A stretch of 20,251 bases of DNA from positions 1-20,251 of the forward strand of contig JAJRYW010000098.1 in the NCBI GenBank assembly GCA_024275555.1, given 5' to 3'. The DNA comes from Calditrichota bacterium (GTDB lineage: Bacteria > Calditrichota > Calditrichia > RBG-13-44-9 > J075). Within the stretch, counting starts at the first letter, position 1, and every line of letters begins with the position of its first letter. A program made the position numbers and the translations under genes. Under the pieces are notes generated by a model. It searched no databases. It was not told where the DNA came from and saw nothing but the letters and a program-made list of their open reading frames with translations. Positions 1 through 7,451 of this stretch are shown here, in pieces.

Positions 1-77
1 TGGAAATCAGTTCCGAGCGGGTGCGCTTATCCCGGCAGGCCTGGCTGATTGCCGATGAGGCGGCGGCTTATTTTTAG
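1..77 (+). CDS. 3' end of a truncated gene, function unknown
   Basis: The third forward frame is open from the window edge to a TAG at 75-77 and encodes the 24-residue tail EISSERVRLSRQAWLIADEA followed by AAYF. The composition (amphipathic, Ala/Glu/Arg rich, no odd residues) looks like a genuine protein C-terminus, and the other two forward frames stop earlier. The stop codon lies exactly where a dispersed repeat begins (71 onward), so the repeat sits directly downstream of this gene. Too little is visible to assign a family; it could also be a chance open frame. Confidence 0.45.
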   Translation, partial: EISSERVRLSRQAWLIADEAAAYF

Positions 78-211
78 CCCCTTTCGGGGTCTGTATCGAC
101 TCCCGGCCAACCGGAATTGTCGATTAAAAAAATGATTTATGATTTCCGAATGATGAATGAATTTTAAATCGTAAATCGCTATTCGTAAATCGTAAATCAA
201 GGGCTTCGGAA
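71..211 (-). repeat. Dispersed repeat copy A (with heptamer array)
   Basis: Read on the minus strand this segment matches 19085-19260 over its whole length. Shared blocks include TTCCGAA, a heptamer array, ATTCATTC.TCATTCGGAAAT, TCGACAAT.CCGG.TGGCCG and a GACCCCG.AAGGGGCTAAAAA end. The array at 164-198 is five in-phase heptamers (GTAAATC on the plus strand, with one diverged GCTATTC and one TTAAATC), against ten units in the other copy. It carries no plausible gene: open frames through it are made of the repeat units. Confidence 0.85.
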
Positions 212-273
212 AAGCCTCTTTTTGCGAGCGCCGTCTCGGAAAAAGCATCGCCCTTTCGGGGTCTGTATCGACT
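79..273. repeat. 23-bp direct repeat pair inside the 78-621 gap
   Basis: The 23-mer beginning CCCTTTCGGGG and ending TCTGTATCGACT occurs at 79-101 and again, identically, at 251-273. The first copy belongs to the dispersed repeat that ends at 71; the second is followed by unrelated sequence. This suggests a second partial copy of the same repeat family inserted or duplicated in tandem orientation. The CCCTTTCGGGG part can fold into a small stem just after the stop at 77. Confidence 0.7.
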
Positions 274-463
274 AAATTTTGAGCTTGAAACAGGAATTTC
301 AAGCTCTATTGCCTTCCCAATCGGGGAGATTGGGAACGAGGATGTAAAACATGGATTTGCACGGGTTGTTCATGCGGCTTACGGTTTTTGCAGATATTTT
401 CTTGAAAAAATGAATAAGATTGATCAATATGGAGAAAGAGGATTTTAGCCCCGGCCCCTAACA

Positions 464-544
464 ATCCGTGTTGATCCCTGTAAATCCGTGGCTTCAAAAA
501 AAATGTCCGGTAGTAAAATCCGGTTAATCCTGTTCATCTTGTCA
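464..544 (+). repeat. Short-period ATCC repeats (10-bp and 9-bp units)
   Basis: Two micro-arrays lie upstream of the TPR gene. At 464-493 there are three 10-bp units, ATCCGTGTTG, ATCCCTGTAA and ATCCGTGGCT. At 518-544 there are three 9-bp units, ATCCGGTTA, ATCCTGTTC and ATCTTGTCA. Related units recur at 12242-12268 and, as 8-bp units, at 19938-19953. No coding potential was seen; the role is unknown. Confidence 0.7.
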
Positions 545-621
545 AAAAATAAAAGAGCTTTCCGTGTTTTTTTCGCATGTCTCGTAGGCTAAAAAGTACC
601 ATTTTCCAGGAATTACCAGAG

Positions 622-2454
622 ATGAGAATGATTCGAATTCTATTCATACTTTTTTTGCTGCTGGCCGGAAGCGTCGCAGCCCAGCAGCCCAATCCCGAGG
701 CCATTAAAAAGGCCCGGGAACGCCAGGCCTTCCGGCAGGCTCAACGCTACCAGCGCAGCAATGAACACGAAAAAGCGGTGATATTGCTGCAGCGGCTCTA
801 CGCGGTCAACCCCGGCAGTGTGAAGTACTACCAGGAGTTGCTGGAATCTTTGCTCCAGTTGGATTTACTGGAGCCGGCCCGCAACTTAATCGATCAGCAG
901 AAAAAGAGCGACCCTTTCAATCCCCGCTACGACATTGACTTGGCGAGTGTGCTGTACAAATCCGGCGATCACGACCGGGCCCGGGCTGTCTGGAAAGAGG
1001 TGCTGCGCCAGCATGGGGAGAATGTCACCTACTACATCATGGTTGCCAACGCCATGGCCCGGCAACGGCTGACCGACGAGGTGGTTCAGGTCTACCGGGA
1101 AGCCTACAGAAAACATCCCGACAAAGTATTTTTGCTGAAAACCCTGGGCGATTATTACCGTCAGCAGCTTCGTTACCGGCAGGCGTTGAGCTACTACCTG
1201 GCCTATATTCGCAAAGAGCCGCGCAACTACCCCTCGGTGATTCGCCAGGCGCTCTCCTTTAATTTGCCGGAACCCCAGGCGGACAGCATCGCGACCATGT
1301 TAAAGGATGAGGCCAAAAAGTATCCCGGGGTTGCCGGGATTCAAATTCTGGCGGCCAAGTTTCTGCAAAAATATCAGCGCTACCCGGAGGCCTTGCAAAT
1401 TTACCGGGACCTGGAGAATCGCAAGAGCCGGGGAAAGTACCTGATGGAGTTTGCCCAAGCGGTCAGCGCCGATTCTTTGTATGATTTAGCCCTGCAGGCC
1501 TATACGGAGATCATCAAGCGGTTTCCCCGTTCTCCACAGTTGCTTACCGCCTACCTGGGAGCGGCCAACTGCCATCTGCAACTGGCCCGCCGCGAGGACA
1601 GCCAGGAACACGCCCGGCAAGCCATCGAGATGATTAACAATGTAAAGCGACGTTATCCGGACCATCCCCAAACGGCCCGGCTGAGTCTGCTTGAGGGGGA
1701 TATCTACCGCCAGTTTTTCTTTGACCTCGACCGGGCGGTGAAAATATACCTGGAGGTTGCCCAACAATTTGCCGGGAAACCGGATTTTCAATCCCAGGCC
1801 TTGCTGCGGGCCGGGGAGAGCCAGATTGTCCGGGGGGATCTCGCCGCTGCCGAGGCGATTCTGGAAACGGTCGCCCATAAAAAATATCTTCCCAGCGCCC
1901 ACTATTGGCAGGCCAAAGCCGCCTTTTACCGGGGAGATTTTGAAACCTGCCAGACCTATTTAAACGAGGTAATCCAGGCCTCGGGAATCGCCGGGGAGTA
2001 TGTCAATGATGTGCTGGATTTACAGGGGCTGCTGCTCTTCCAAAAAAGCGCCCGGCAGGCCTTGCAGCTTTACGCCCAGGCGGATCATTTGATCTTACAA
2101 GGACAAAAATCCCAGGCAATTGCAAAACTGCGCAACGGGCTGAAAAACAATCCCCCGGCGGCGCTGCGCAGCCGGATGCTTTTCCTGGCCTCGGATTTGT
2201 CGGTGGAAATCGGCGAGTATGCGGAGGCCCTCGATTACTGCAATCAAATCCTGGGCGACGGCAGCCTGGCCCTGTATGCCGATCAGGCCGTGTTTATGAT
2301 GGCGGAGATTTTTTACCGTCGCCTGAACAACCTGGCCCAGGCCTATCAACTCTATGATCGCATCCTGGTGGAATTTCCGGAGAGCCAGTACGGCAGCGCC
2401 GCCCGGGATCGATTAAAAGAATTACGCCAAAAATACCCGGAATTAATCCCATGA
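622..2454 (+). CDS. Exported tetratricopeptide-repeat protein
   Basis: The 610-residue product starts at the ATG at 622 with a signal peptide (MRMIRILFILFLLLAGSVAA, probable cleavage before QQ), so it is expected in the periplasm or at the outer membrane. An in-frame ATG at 577 would put 15 polar residues before the signal and is less likely; AGGA at 608-611 fits the 622 start. Most of the rest is helical TPR-like pairs (for example KHPDKVFLLKTLGDYYRQQL, RYRQALSYYLAYIRKEPRNY, and near the C-terminus LAQAYQLYDRILVEFPESQY), typical of a protein-interaction scaffold. The last codon and stop overlap the next start as ATGA (2451-2454), so the two genes are probably translationally coupled and may form one envelope complex. 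The partner is not identifiable. Confidence 0.9.
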   Translation: MRMIRILFILFLLLAGSVAAQQPNPEAIKKARERQAFRQAQRYQRSNEHEKAVILLQRLYAVNPGSVKYYQELLESLLQLDLLEPARNLIDQQKKSDPFNPRYDIDLASVLYKSGDHDRARAVWKEVLRQHGENVTYYIMVANAMARQRLTDEVVQVYREAYRKHPDKVFLLKTLGDYYRQQLRYRQALSYYLAYIRKEPRNYPSVIRQALSFNLPEPQADSIATMLKDEAKKYPGVAGIQILAAKFLQKYQRYPEALQIYRDLENRKSRGKYLMEFAQAVSADSLYDLALQAYTEIIKRFPRSPQLLTAYLGAANCHLQLARREDSQEHARQAIEMINNVKRRYPDHPQTARLSLLEGDIYRQFFFDLDRAVKIYLEVAQQFAGKPDFQSQALLRAGESQIVRGDLAAAEAILETVAHKKYLPSAHYWQAKAAFYRGDFETCQTYLNEVIQASGIAGEYVNDVLDLQGLLLFQKSARQALQLYAQADHLILQGQKSQAIAKLRNGLKNNPPAALRSRMLFLASDLSVEIGEYAEALDYCNQILGDGSLALYADQAVFMMAEIFYRRLNNLAQAYQLYDRILVEFPESQYGSAARDRLKELRQKYPELIP

Positions 2455-3716
2455 AAAATCGAATTCGCACCAGCCTCCTGCTTTTGCTGCTGTGGCTGCC
2501 GACCCTGCGCGCCCAGCAATGTTTAATCCCCATGGATTTTGTGCAGACCGATCACCTGAAAGCCTACGGAGTAGCGTTCTGGGCCCTGGAGCACGGGGTC
2601 GATGTGGAGTGGCTGTTAAACTACCGCAGCGGCTCTTTCCTGATGCCGGTCTTCCCGGGCCTGGAAGCGGAGTGCCGGATTCGCGGGGTGCAATACGAAC
2701 TGGTCGGCCCCGCCGAGGTGAACAGCATTTACGCCACCATTGAATCGGAGAATATGGACCGGGTGCTGCTGGAAAAGGCCCCCAAGATCGCCATCTACAC
2801 GCCCCCCAACAAACAGCCCTGGGACGACGCAGTCACCCTGGCCCTGGCCTATGCGGAAGTTCCCTACGATAAAATTTACGATGAAGAAGTGCTTGGGGAT
2901 AAGCTCAGCGAATACGATTGGCTGCATCTGCACCACGAAGATTTTACCGGGCAGTACGGCAAATTTTACGGGGCCTTTCGCAACGCTCCCTGGTACATCG
3001 AAGAAGTGCGCCTGAACGAGGCCATGGCGGCCAAGTTGGGGTTTCCCAACGTCTCGGAGCTGAAGAAAGCCGTGGCGCGCACCATCAAGCAGTATGTGGA
3101 TGACGGCGGATTTCTGTTTGCCATGTGTTCGGCCACCGATGCGCTGGACATCGCCCTGGCCGCGGAGGGAGTGGATATTGTCGCCTCCCCCTACGACGGC
3201 GATCCTCCCCAGCCGGATTTTCAGCAGCGCCTCGACTTCAGCAAAACCCTGGCGTTCCAGAATTTTAAGCTCTACCCGGATCCCAATTTATACGAGTTCT
3301 CCGATATCGACATTCCCCCCAGCTTTGCCCCGCGCATCCGCGACCCGGAGGTGGATTATTTTACCCTGTTCCAGTTCTCGGCCAAATACGACCCGGTGCC
3401 GACCATGCTCACCCAAAACCATGTCAATGTGGTGAAAGGGTTTATGGGCCAAACCACCATGTTTAACCGCAAAAAGCTGAAACCCTCCATTGTGATTATG
3501 GGCGAAGTGGAAGGGACCGATGAGGTGCGTTATATCCACGGCAACTCCGGGAAAGGCACCTTCACCTTCTACGGCGGCCACGACCCGGAGGACTACACCC
3601 ACGCCGTCGGCGACCCGCCCACCCAGTTGGAGCTGCATAAAAACTCCCCCGGCTATCGCCTGATATTGAACAACATCCTCTTCCCGGCCGCCAAGAAGAA
3701 GAAGTTGAAGACGTGA
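2451..3716 (+). CDS. Secreted 'asparagine synthetase B'-type protein (GATase-like)
   Basis: This is a 421-residue protein with an N-terminal signal peptide (MKNRIRTSLLLLLLWLPTLR, cleavage near AQQ). It resembles a family found in Bacteroidota and relatives that databases often label asparagine synthetase B, but the AsnB catalytic architecture is not visible and the protein is exported. Visible family-like stretches are HLKAYGVAFWALE (35-47), EWLLNYRSGSFL (53-64), HLHHEDFTGQYGKF (159-172), GGFLFAMCSATDALD (219-233) and GKGTFTFYGGHDPEDYTH near the C-terminus. The strand-Gly-Cys-turn around Cys226 looks like a class I glutamine amidotransferase or ThuA-like nucleophile elbow; whether it is catalytic is unknown. 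It overlaps the upstream TPR gene by ATGA, so joint function in the envelope is likely. Confidence 0.75.
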   Translation: MKNRIRTSLLLLLLWLPTLRAQQCLIPMDFVQTDHLKAYGVAFWALEHGVDVEWLLNYRSGSFLMPVFPGLEAECRIRGVQYELVGPAEVNSIYATIESENMDRVLLEKAPKIAIYTPPNKQPWDDAVTLALAYAEVPYDKIYDEEVLGDKLSEYDWLHLHHEDFTGQYGKFYGAFRNAPWYIEEVRLNEAMAAKLGFPNVSELKKAVARTIKQYVDDGGFLFAMCSATDALDIALAAEGVDIVASPYDGDPPQPDFQQRLDFSKTLAFQNFKLYPDPNLYEFSDIDIPPSFAPRIRDPEVDYFTLFQFSAKYDPVPTMLTQNHVNVVKGFMGQTTMFNRKKLKPSIVIMGEVEGTDEVRYIHGNSGKGTFTFYGGHDPEDYTHAVGDPPTQLELHKNSPGYRLILNNILFPAAKKKKLKT

Positions 3717-4020
3717 GGGGGATTGATTGAGGGAAGATGGGGGTGGTTAGGTGGTATACCGACTGAGACAACTTGCATTGCCAACTTATTGAACAGGGCT
3801 CAACTTTTTATCTATCTTTTCTGTTCTTTTCTCATTGAAAGAATTTAACTCCATTTTTCTGAATTACTCTGCCGATAGATGGGGTGAAACTCATAAATGC
3901 CATTACGTCTATGATACATGTCCTTTCATTGTTTTGTAAGTACGTTAAGAAATCATTCATGCCATGTTCCTTCCTGATTTACGTGGAGCCAAGTGCATAC
4001 GAATAATTGATAGTGATCGA
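3717..4020. other. AT-rich gap between convergent genes
   Basis: Composition changes sharply from the GC-rich upstream gene to AT-rich DNA at about 3770. The gap lies between the convergent 3' ends of the GATase-like gene and the toxin gene. I see no supported gene, RNA, strong hairpin terminator or repeat in it. Confidence 0.6.
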
Positions 4021-4407
4021 TCAAGTCCATCCTTGATTCGTAAATATTTCTTCCAAAACTTCTGCAAGAGTAGGCGCCGGAATTTCTATGATTTGTTCGG
4101 GTAAATGCTTATGTTCAAGAAAAGGTAAGTGGGGTTTGTGAAGCGAATTATCATATCTAAAGATCATTTGATTTTTAGAATCTTGATAATGGTAGACATA
4201 CATCAACTTGTCTAAAGTTTCCTCAATGGCATCTAAAAATTCTTTGAAATGAAAGCTTGAGTGGTCTGCAAAATAGATCACTCCCTTCAAATATCCTTGG
4301 TCTCCGGGGCGTACATCGAAGTTTAAATTTGCATCAATTACAAAGTGAGTAGCTGAATATCGATCAATAACTCTTTTAGTTTCATCAAAATACTTCTGTA
4401 TTACCAT
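4021..4407 (-). CDS. tumE: TumE-family toxin (DUF6516)
   Basis: The 128-residue protein has the hallmarks of the TumE/DUF6516 toxin family: a hydrophobic strand with GVIYFADHSSFHFKEF, then YVYHYQD, MIFRYDNSLHKPHLPF and EHKHLPEQI, followed by a C-terminal helix (LAEVLEEIF). Family members are toxins of type II-like systems; the molecular target cannot be read from the sequence. Its ATG at 4405-4407 lies inside the upstream gene, overlapping it by 23 bases, the usual sign of a coupled antitoxin-toxin operon. The codon use is AT-rich compared with the genes on either side, consistent with horizontal acquisition. Length is normal and the frame is intact, so the module is probably functional. Confidence 0.75.
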   Translation of the reverse strand: MVIQKYFDETKRVIDRYSATHFVIDANLNFDVRPGDQGYLKGVIYFADHSSFHFKEFLDAIEETLDKLMYVYHYQDSKNQMIFRYDNSLHKPHLPFLEHKHLPEQIIEIPAPTLAEVLEEIFTNQGWT

Positions 4408-4696
4408 ACTTGATTTCTCGCAACTGCTGTAATTTGCTTTCCAGTCTCTGTTTCAGTTTATATTCTCCTGCCCAGTTAACATACTCATCATCCCTGCCGT
4501 CTAAATCTTCTGCGGTCAAATTTGATATAAAATGTTCGGAAGTAACGCCATACTTTTTCTCAAAAGGTTTCAAGCGTTTAATAGCCATTTCTAAGGCGAG
4601 TTCAAGTCGCGTAATTTCAGCTTCAATTGCTGATTTTACCAAAGGCAATATATTGTTAACCGCTTTCTTTGATTTGATATATAAAGTGACACTCAT
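4385..4696 (-). CDS. Putative cognate antitoxin of the TumE-type toxin
   Basis: The 103-residue protein begins MSVTLYIKSKKAVNNILPLV and is largely charged and helical (ITRLELALEMAIKRLKPFEK, then KYGVTSEHFISNLTAEDLDG and a coiled KLKQRLESKLQQLREIK tail). The FEKKYGVTSEHF...L segment resembles small partner proteins often encoded just before DUF6516 toxins. The start at 4696 is chosen because GGAG at 4705-4708 sits 8 bases upstream; a longer in-frame ATG at 4765 has no comparable ribosome site. The antitoxin assignment rests on gene order and overlap with the toxin rather than on a recognised DNA-binding domain. Confidence 0.65.
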   Translation of the reverse strand: MSVTLYIKSKKAVNNILPLVKSAIEAEITRLELALEMAIKRLKPFEKKYGVTSEHFISNLTAEDLDGRDDEYVNWAGEYKLKQRLESKLQQLREIKYGNTEVF

Positions 4697-4721
4697 TATG
4701 GTTGCTCCAAACTTAACAGTT

Positions 4722-4735
4722 AAATTTATAAATTT
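4722..4735. promoter_or_regulatory. 14-bp palindrome upstream of the TA operon
   Basis: AAATTTATAAATTT is a perfect palindrome about 26 bases upstream of the antitoxin start. A TTGAAA lies just upstream on the minus strand, so the palindrome falls where a promoter would be. Its position suits an autoregulatory operator, but AT-rich palindromes also occur by chance. Confidence 0.3.
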
Positions 4736-5113
4736 CAAAGATGCCGCCGCTGCTATTGGCGACACTCTTTATTGTCCCATAATTCGGAACTTGAACTGAA
4801 AATAAGATAGTGAACTTACTATGAAAAACAACAAAAACTTTTGCGATAATGGTGTGCTTTCAGAATTACTTTACAATTTTATATTGTACAACGATTATTG
4901 TATGATGCATTTAGCATTATAATTACTTACCGTTCGCTCATTTTGGGGGCTGTTTTCGAAATTCCTGGTGATTTCCTATTCGAAAGTTCTCGTTTGGGGA
5001 AAAATTCACGCTTGGCCACAGTTTCATACACAGAACCTTTGGTTTTACGTGGAAATCAATCGAGGACTCTCCAACTGGTAAGTTTCCAGGTGATAGCCGG
5101 AAAACAAAAAAAT

Positions 5114-5281
5114 GGGCGCATGACAAATTGCACAATGGAAAGCCGTTAAGACGGCTATGTAATAATTTCTTTCTCATTAATACCGGGCTTAAGCCCGGTG
5201 TTAATGAGATCTTGCAGCGATTGTTTAACCGTTTCAACGGTTTTTAAAGAATGTCTGTAAAATACAATTCGTCATGCGCCC
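5114..5281. repeat. MITE-like element with 17-bp terminal inverted repeats
   Basis: The ends are GGGCGCATGACAAATTG (5114-5130) and CAATTCGTCATGCGCCC (5265-5281), which are inverted copies with one mismatch. Inside are three further inverted repeats: AGCCGT-TAAG-ACGGCT (5141-5156), a 36-base palindrome centred at 5190/5191 (5173-5208, CTCATTAATACCGGGCTT plus its complement, one mismatched pair that becomes a U-G pair in RNA), and AACCGT-TTCA-ACGGTT (5227-5242). At 168 bp with no open frame of note, it fits a non-autonomous mobile or REP-like element. No target-site duplication was identified with confidence. Confidence 0.7.
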
Positions 5282-5401
5282 CCCAAAAATGCATTTTACT
5301 CTTATTAAAACATTACCTTAGGTGCGAAGATTAAATTTTGATAATCTCAAAAAATTTAAGCGAACCGTAAATAATCAGACGCCAATTTCCCCGTTTGCTT
5401 T

Positions 5402-5419
5402 ATGTCTAATATTAGACAT
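5402..5419. promoter_or_regulatory. 18-bp perfect palindrome, operator-like
   Basis: ATGTCTAATATTAGACAT is a perfect 18-bp palindrome followed by a T run. It looks like a dimeric regulator site, yet no supported gene starts nearby on either strand. On the minus strand it lies inside a 36-codon open frame (5375-5485) of doubtful reality. The rest of 5282-5849 shows no supported gene. Confidence 0.35.
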
Positions 5420-5849
5420 TTTTAACTCCCCTTCATCCGATTTCCCAAACAAAGATTGACGACAATACCATAGGGAATTTTCCATACTTTTCCCCAACGG
5501 TTTCACTTCCGGCTCGCTCTCGCGGCTAAAGAACCAAACAACCTGTCAACTGATTAAACACTCTATCAAAAGGGACGTCCTGTCCGGTTTGTATCAAAAT
5601 GTGTGGAATTCAATTCGCAATATACGGAGGCCGGAGAAAATGCGCAAATTAAAAGTTGCCGTGCCGTCTCTTACTGCCCGTTATGCTTATTTACTGCTTA
5701 CATGGGGCTTACACCTGTTCAACGAGGTAATGCCGTTGGCACAGAGTCCCGGTTTAAGGGAATGAATACGCATTGCGATTTGGCTTTCAGCCAATTGAAT
5801 AGTCAGCTTCTAAACTCTTCCATATCAGCCAATAATTCATCCGGTATTT

Positions 5850-6436
5850 TTAGTCCGGTTTCTTCCGGGTATACTTTGTTTCCACGGCCTTTACTTCCCT
5901 TCCATCCGGTAAGACGTTGTAGGCGGTGATGGTGAGATGGTCCTTGTCGGTCAATTCGAATACGGTTTTCCAGCCCCACGGCGGCTCATTGGGGGCGACA
6001 CCTCATATTTCCCGACAACGACGAAACCCGTTTCGGCCGGCTCCCCCTCCGAAAACATGATCCCCTCGTTCATGTGGAATTCATCTATCCACGATATCTG
6101 AAACTTTTTCGCGACCGAGTTAAAGGCGATGGTTTCCTCTCCGGTTCGCGGCTGTCCCTGAAGTTCACCCTCGTATTTGTGGCGCAAGAATCGGCCGCCC
6201 AGAATCGGCCGGAATTCGCCTTTAATCTTCGACTGGTCAGCAAGTTTGTCGGGTCGAAACCAGGTGCGGCACACGCCCTCCCACGAACCGACCAGCGATT
6301 TTAAAAACACTGCCGGTGTGGTCGTCTTATCCGGGCTGGTTGTGGTTTGATCGTTGGCAGCGTGCTGCGCCGCAGACGGGGGCGCCAATACCAAAAACAG
6401 GCACAGCGCCAAGCCGACTAAATTCGATGCTCTCAT
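5850..6436 (-). pseudogene. DUF1579-family secreted protein, frameshifted
   Basis: From the ATG at 6436 the product has a signal peptide (MRASNLVGLALCLFLVLAPP, cleavage near AAQ) and the DUF1579 signature: SLVGSWEGVCRTWF, FRPILGGRFLRHKYEG, EETIAFNSVAKKFQISW, FVVVGKYEV. The frame then leaves the family and stops at 5951. In the neighbouring frame the expected end continues directly: NEPPWGWKTVFELTDKDHLT, ITAYNVLPDGREV, then KAVETKYTRKKPD and TAA at 5850-5852. The switch point is a run of five C on the coding strand (5991-5995); one extra C would restore about 195 residues. The lesion may be a true mutation, a slippery tract, or an assembly error. The function of DUF1579 proteins is unknown. 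The YCII gene lies 225 bases upstream on the same strand. Confidence 0.8.
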
Positions 6437-6661
6437 GGATATTCGTTTCCTTTCTTGGGAACTTCAGCGAAACCGCAACGGCTGCAAATCGAATACAAGT
6501 CGCCGTTCGCTGCGCTCGCCAGCCAGCAAACAAACCGGATATGCATTTATTCGAGTCAGCCGGGTTTTTGTGTTAGGTTTTTATCTTACGGCGGATTAGG
6601 AATCCCCCCGACTTTGACTACCCGACAGGCCCTCCGGATTGCCGGGATCGCGACGACGCGA

Positions 6662-6970
6662 CTACATTTCCAGCACTTCTGCAACTTCAATAACGCCCAT
6701 TTCGAGGAACGGGCATCCCTTAGCCATTTCAAGAGCGGCGTCCATGCTGTCAGCTGCCACAATCGAAAAGCCGGTCAAGCGATCCGGCCCGCTATTGTCC
6801 GATACGCCGGCGGAGCTGACGGTCTTGGACATCCCCAGGGGAGTGCCGGGATTGACTACGGCATCGCCAAGACCGCCGATCCAGGCTTTCCATTTCTCCA
6901 TTTGTTTGGCGCCCTCTTCGGGGCTTCCGGGTTTTTCCCCGCCGTGGTAAGCAATTATATAGTTAGGCAT
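6662..6970 (-). CDS. YCII-related domain protein
   Basis: The 102-residue protein is the size of a single YCII (YciI-like, dimeric alpha/beta barrel) domain. Visible features are MPNYIIAYHGG at the start, KWKAWIGGLGDAVVNPGTPL in the middle, and GFSIVAADSMDAALEMAKGC before the acidic end. Proteins of this group are cytoplasmic and mostly of unknown function; some accompany ECF sigma factors, but none is visible here. The start is firm: a perfect AGGAGG at 6979-6984 lies 8 bases before the ATG. It may be co-transcribed with the frameshifted DUF1579 gene downstream. Confidence 0.85.
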   Translation of the reverse strand: MPNYIIAYHGGEKPGSPEEGAKQMEKWKAWIGGLGDAVVNPGTPLGMSKTVSSAGVSDNSGPDRLTGFSIVAADSMDAALEMAKGCPFLEMGVIEVAEVLEM

Positions 6971-7346
6971 GAATTTATCCTCCTGATTCTTTATATGTGA
7001 ATTACCTTAAACTATTGAGTGTCTATTAACCTAACCAGCGGAATTTCCGAAACAACTCCTTTTAAAAATAACTGCCGGAAACTCTTTGATCGGGAATCAA
7101 TAAATTAAAGTTGCCCCCGGAAGAGGCCTGGTTCCCGGGTTCTCACGAAACAGCCTCGCGTCAGCCCTTTTGGGGTCGGCGCAGATTCCCGGCTCAACGA
7201 AAGCGACCTGTGTTGCGATTCGGTTTTTTGCCTTTGCCCATGAGCGCGTCTCTCTTCACTCCCGGGGCTCGGCAGCACGGGTCGGTGAGGCAGGAGCCTC
7301 ACGAGGGCGCTCCACCGCAGAGCAGCAAAAAAGCAAAATAGGCCAT

Positions 7347-7448
7347 ACTCGTCACTCGTTACGCAAATGCGCCGGGTAACGAGTAATTTTGCTGCGTATT
7401 CCGTCCTAGATGCTGTTCACGGAATACGCAACACTCGTCACTCGTTAC
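7347..7448. repeat. Inverted/direct repeat cluster after the dipeptidase
   Basis: The 16-mer ACTCGTCACTCGTTAC occurs at 7347-7362 and 7433-7448. The first ACTCGTTAC can pair with GTAACGAGT at 7376-7384. TGCGTATTCCGT (7393-7404) pairs with ACGGAATACGCA (7419-7430) around a 14-base loop. The cluster ends 4 bases before the stop codon of the convergent-side dipeptidase gene (7452), so its transcript would fold here and may be terminated or stabilised. Upstream, GTGAGGC-AGGA-GCCTCAC (7285-7302) is a further stem. The gap 6985-7451 has no supported gene. Confidence 0.65.
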
Positions 7449-7451
7449 CCT

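Noticed and set aside
27..302. 91-codon minus-strand open frame
   Set aside because: It runs through the dispersed repeat and its heptamers; the amino acid pattern IYDLRIAIYDLKF is a translation of the repeat and there is no ribosome site.
5603..5929. 108-codon plus-strand open frame
   Set aside because: It overlaps the out-of-frame end of the DUF1579 gene on the other strand and has no ribosome site or recognisable domain.
6455..7000. 181-codon plus-strand open frame
   Set aside because: It is antisense to the YCII gene with its perfect AGGAGG and runs into non-coding DNA.
7111..7341. 76-codon plus-strand frame after the YCII region
   Set aside because: Biased composition, no ribosome site, and it contains a small inverted repeat (7285-7302); more likely repeat DNA.
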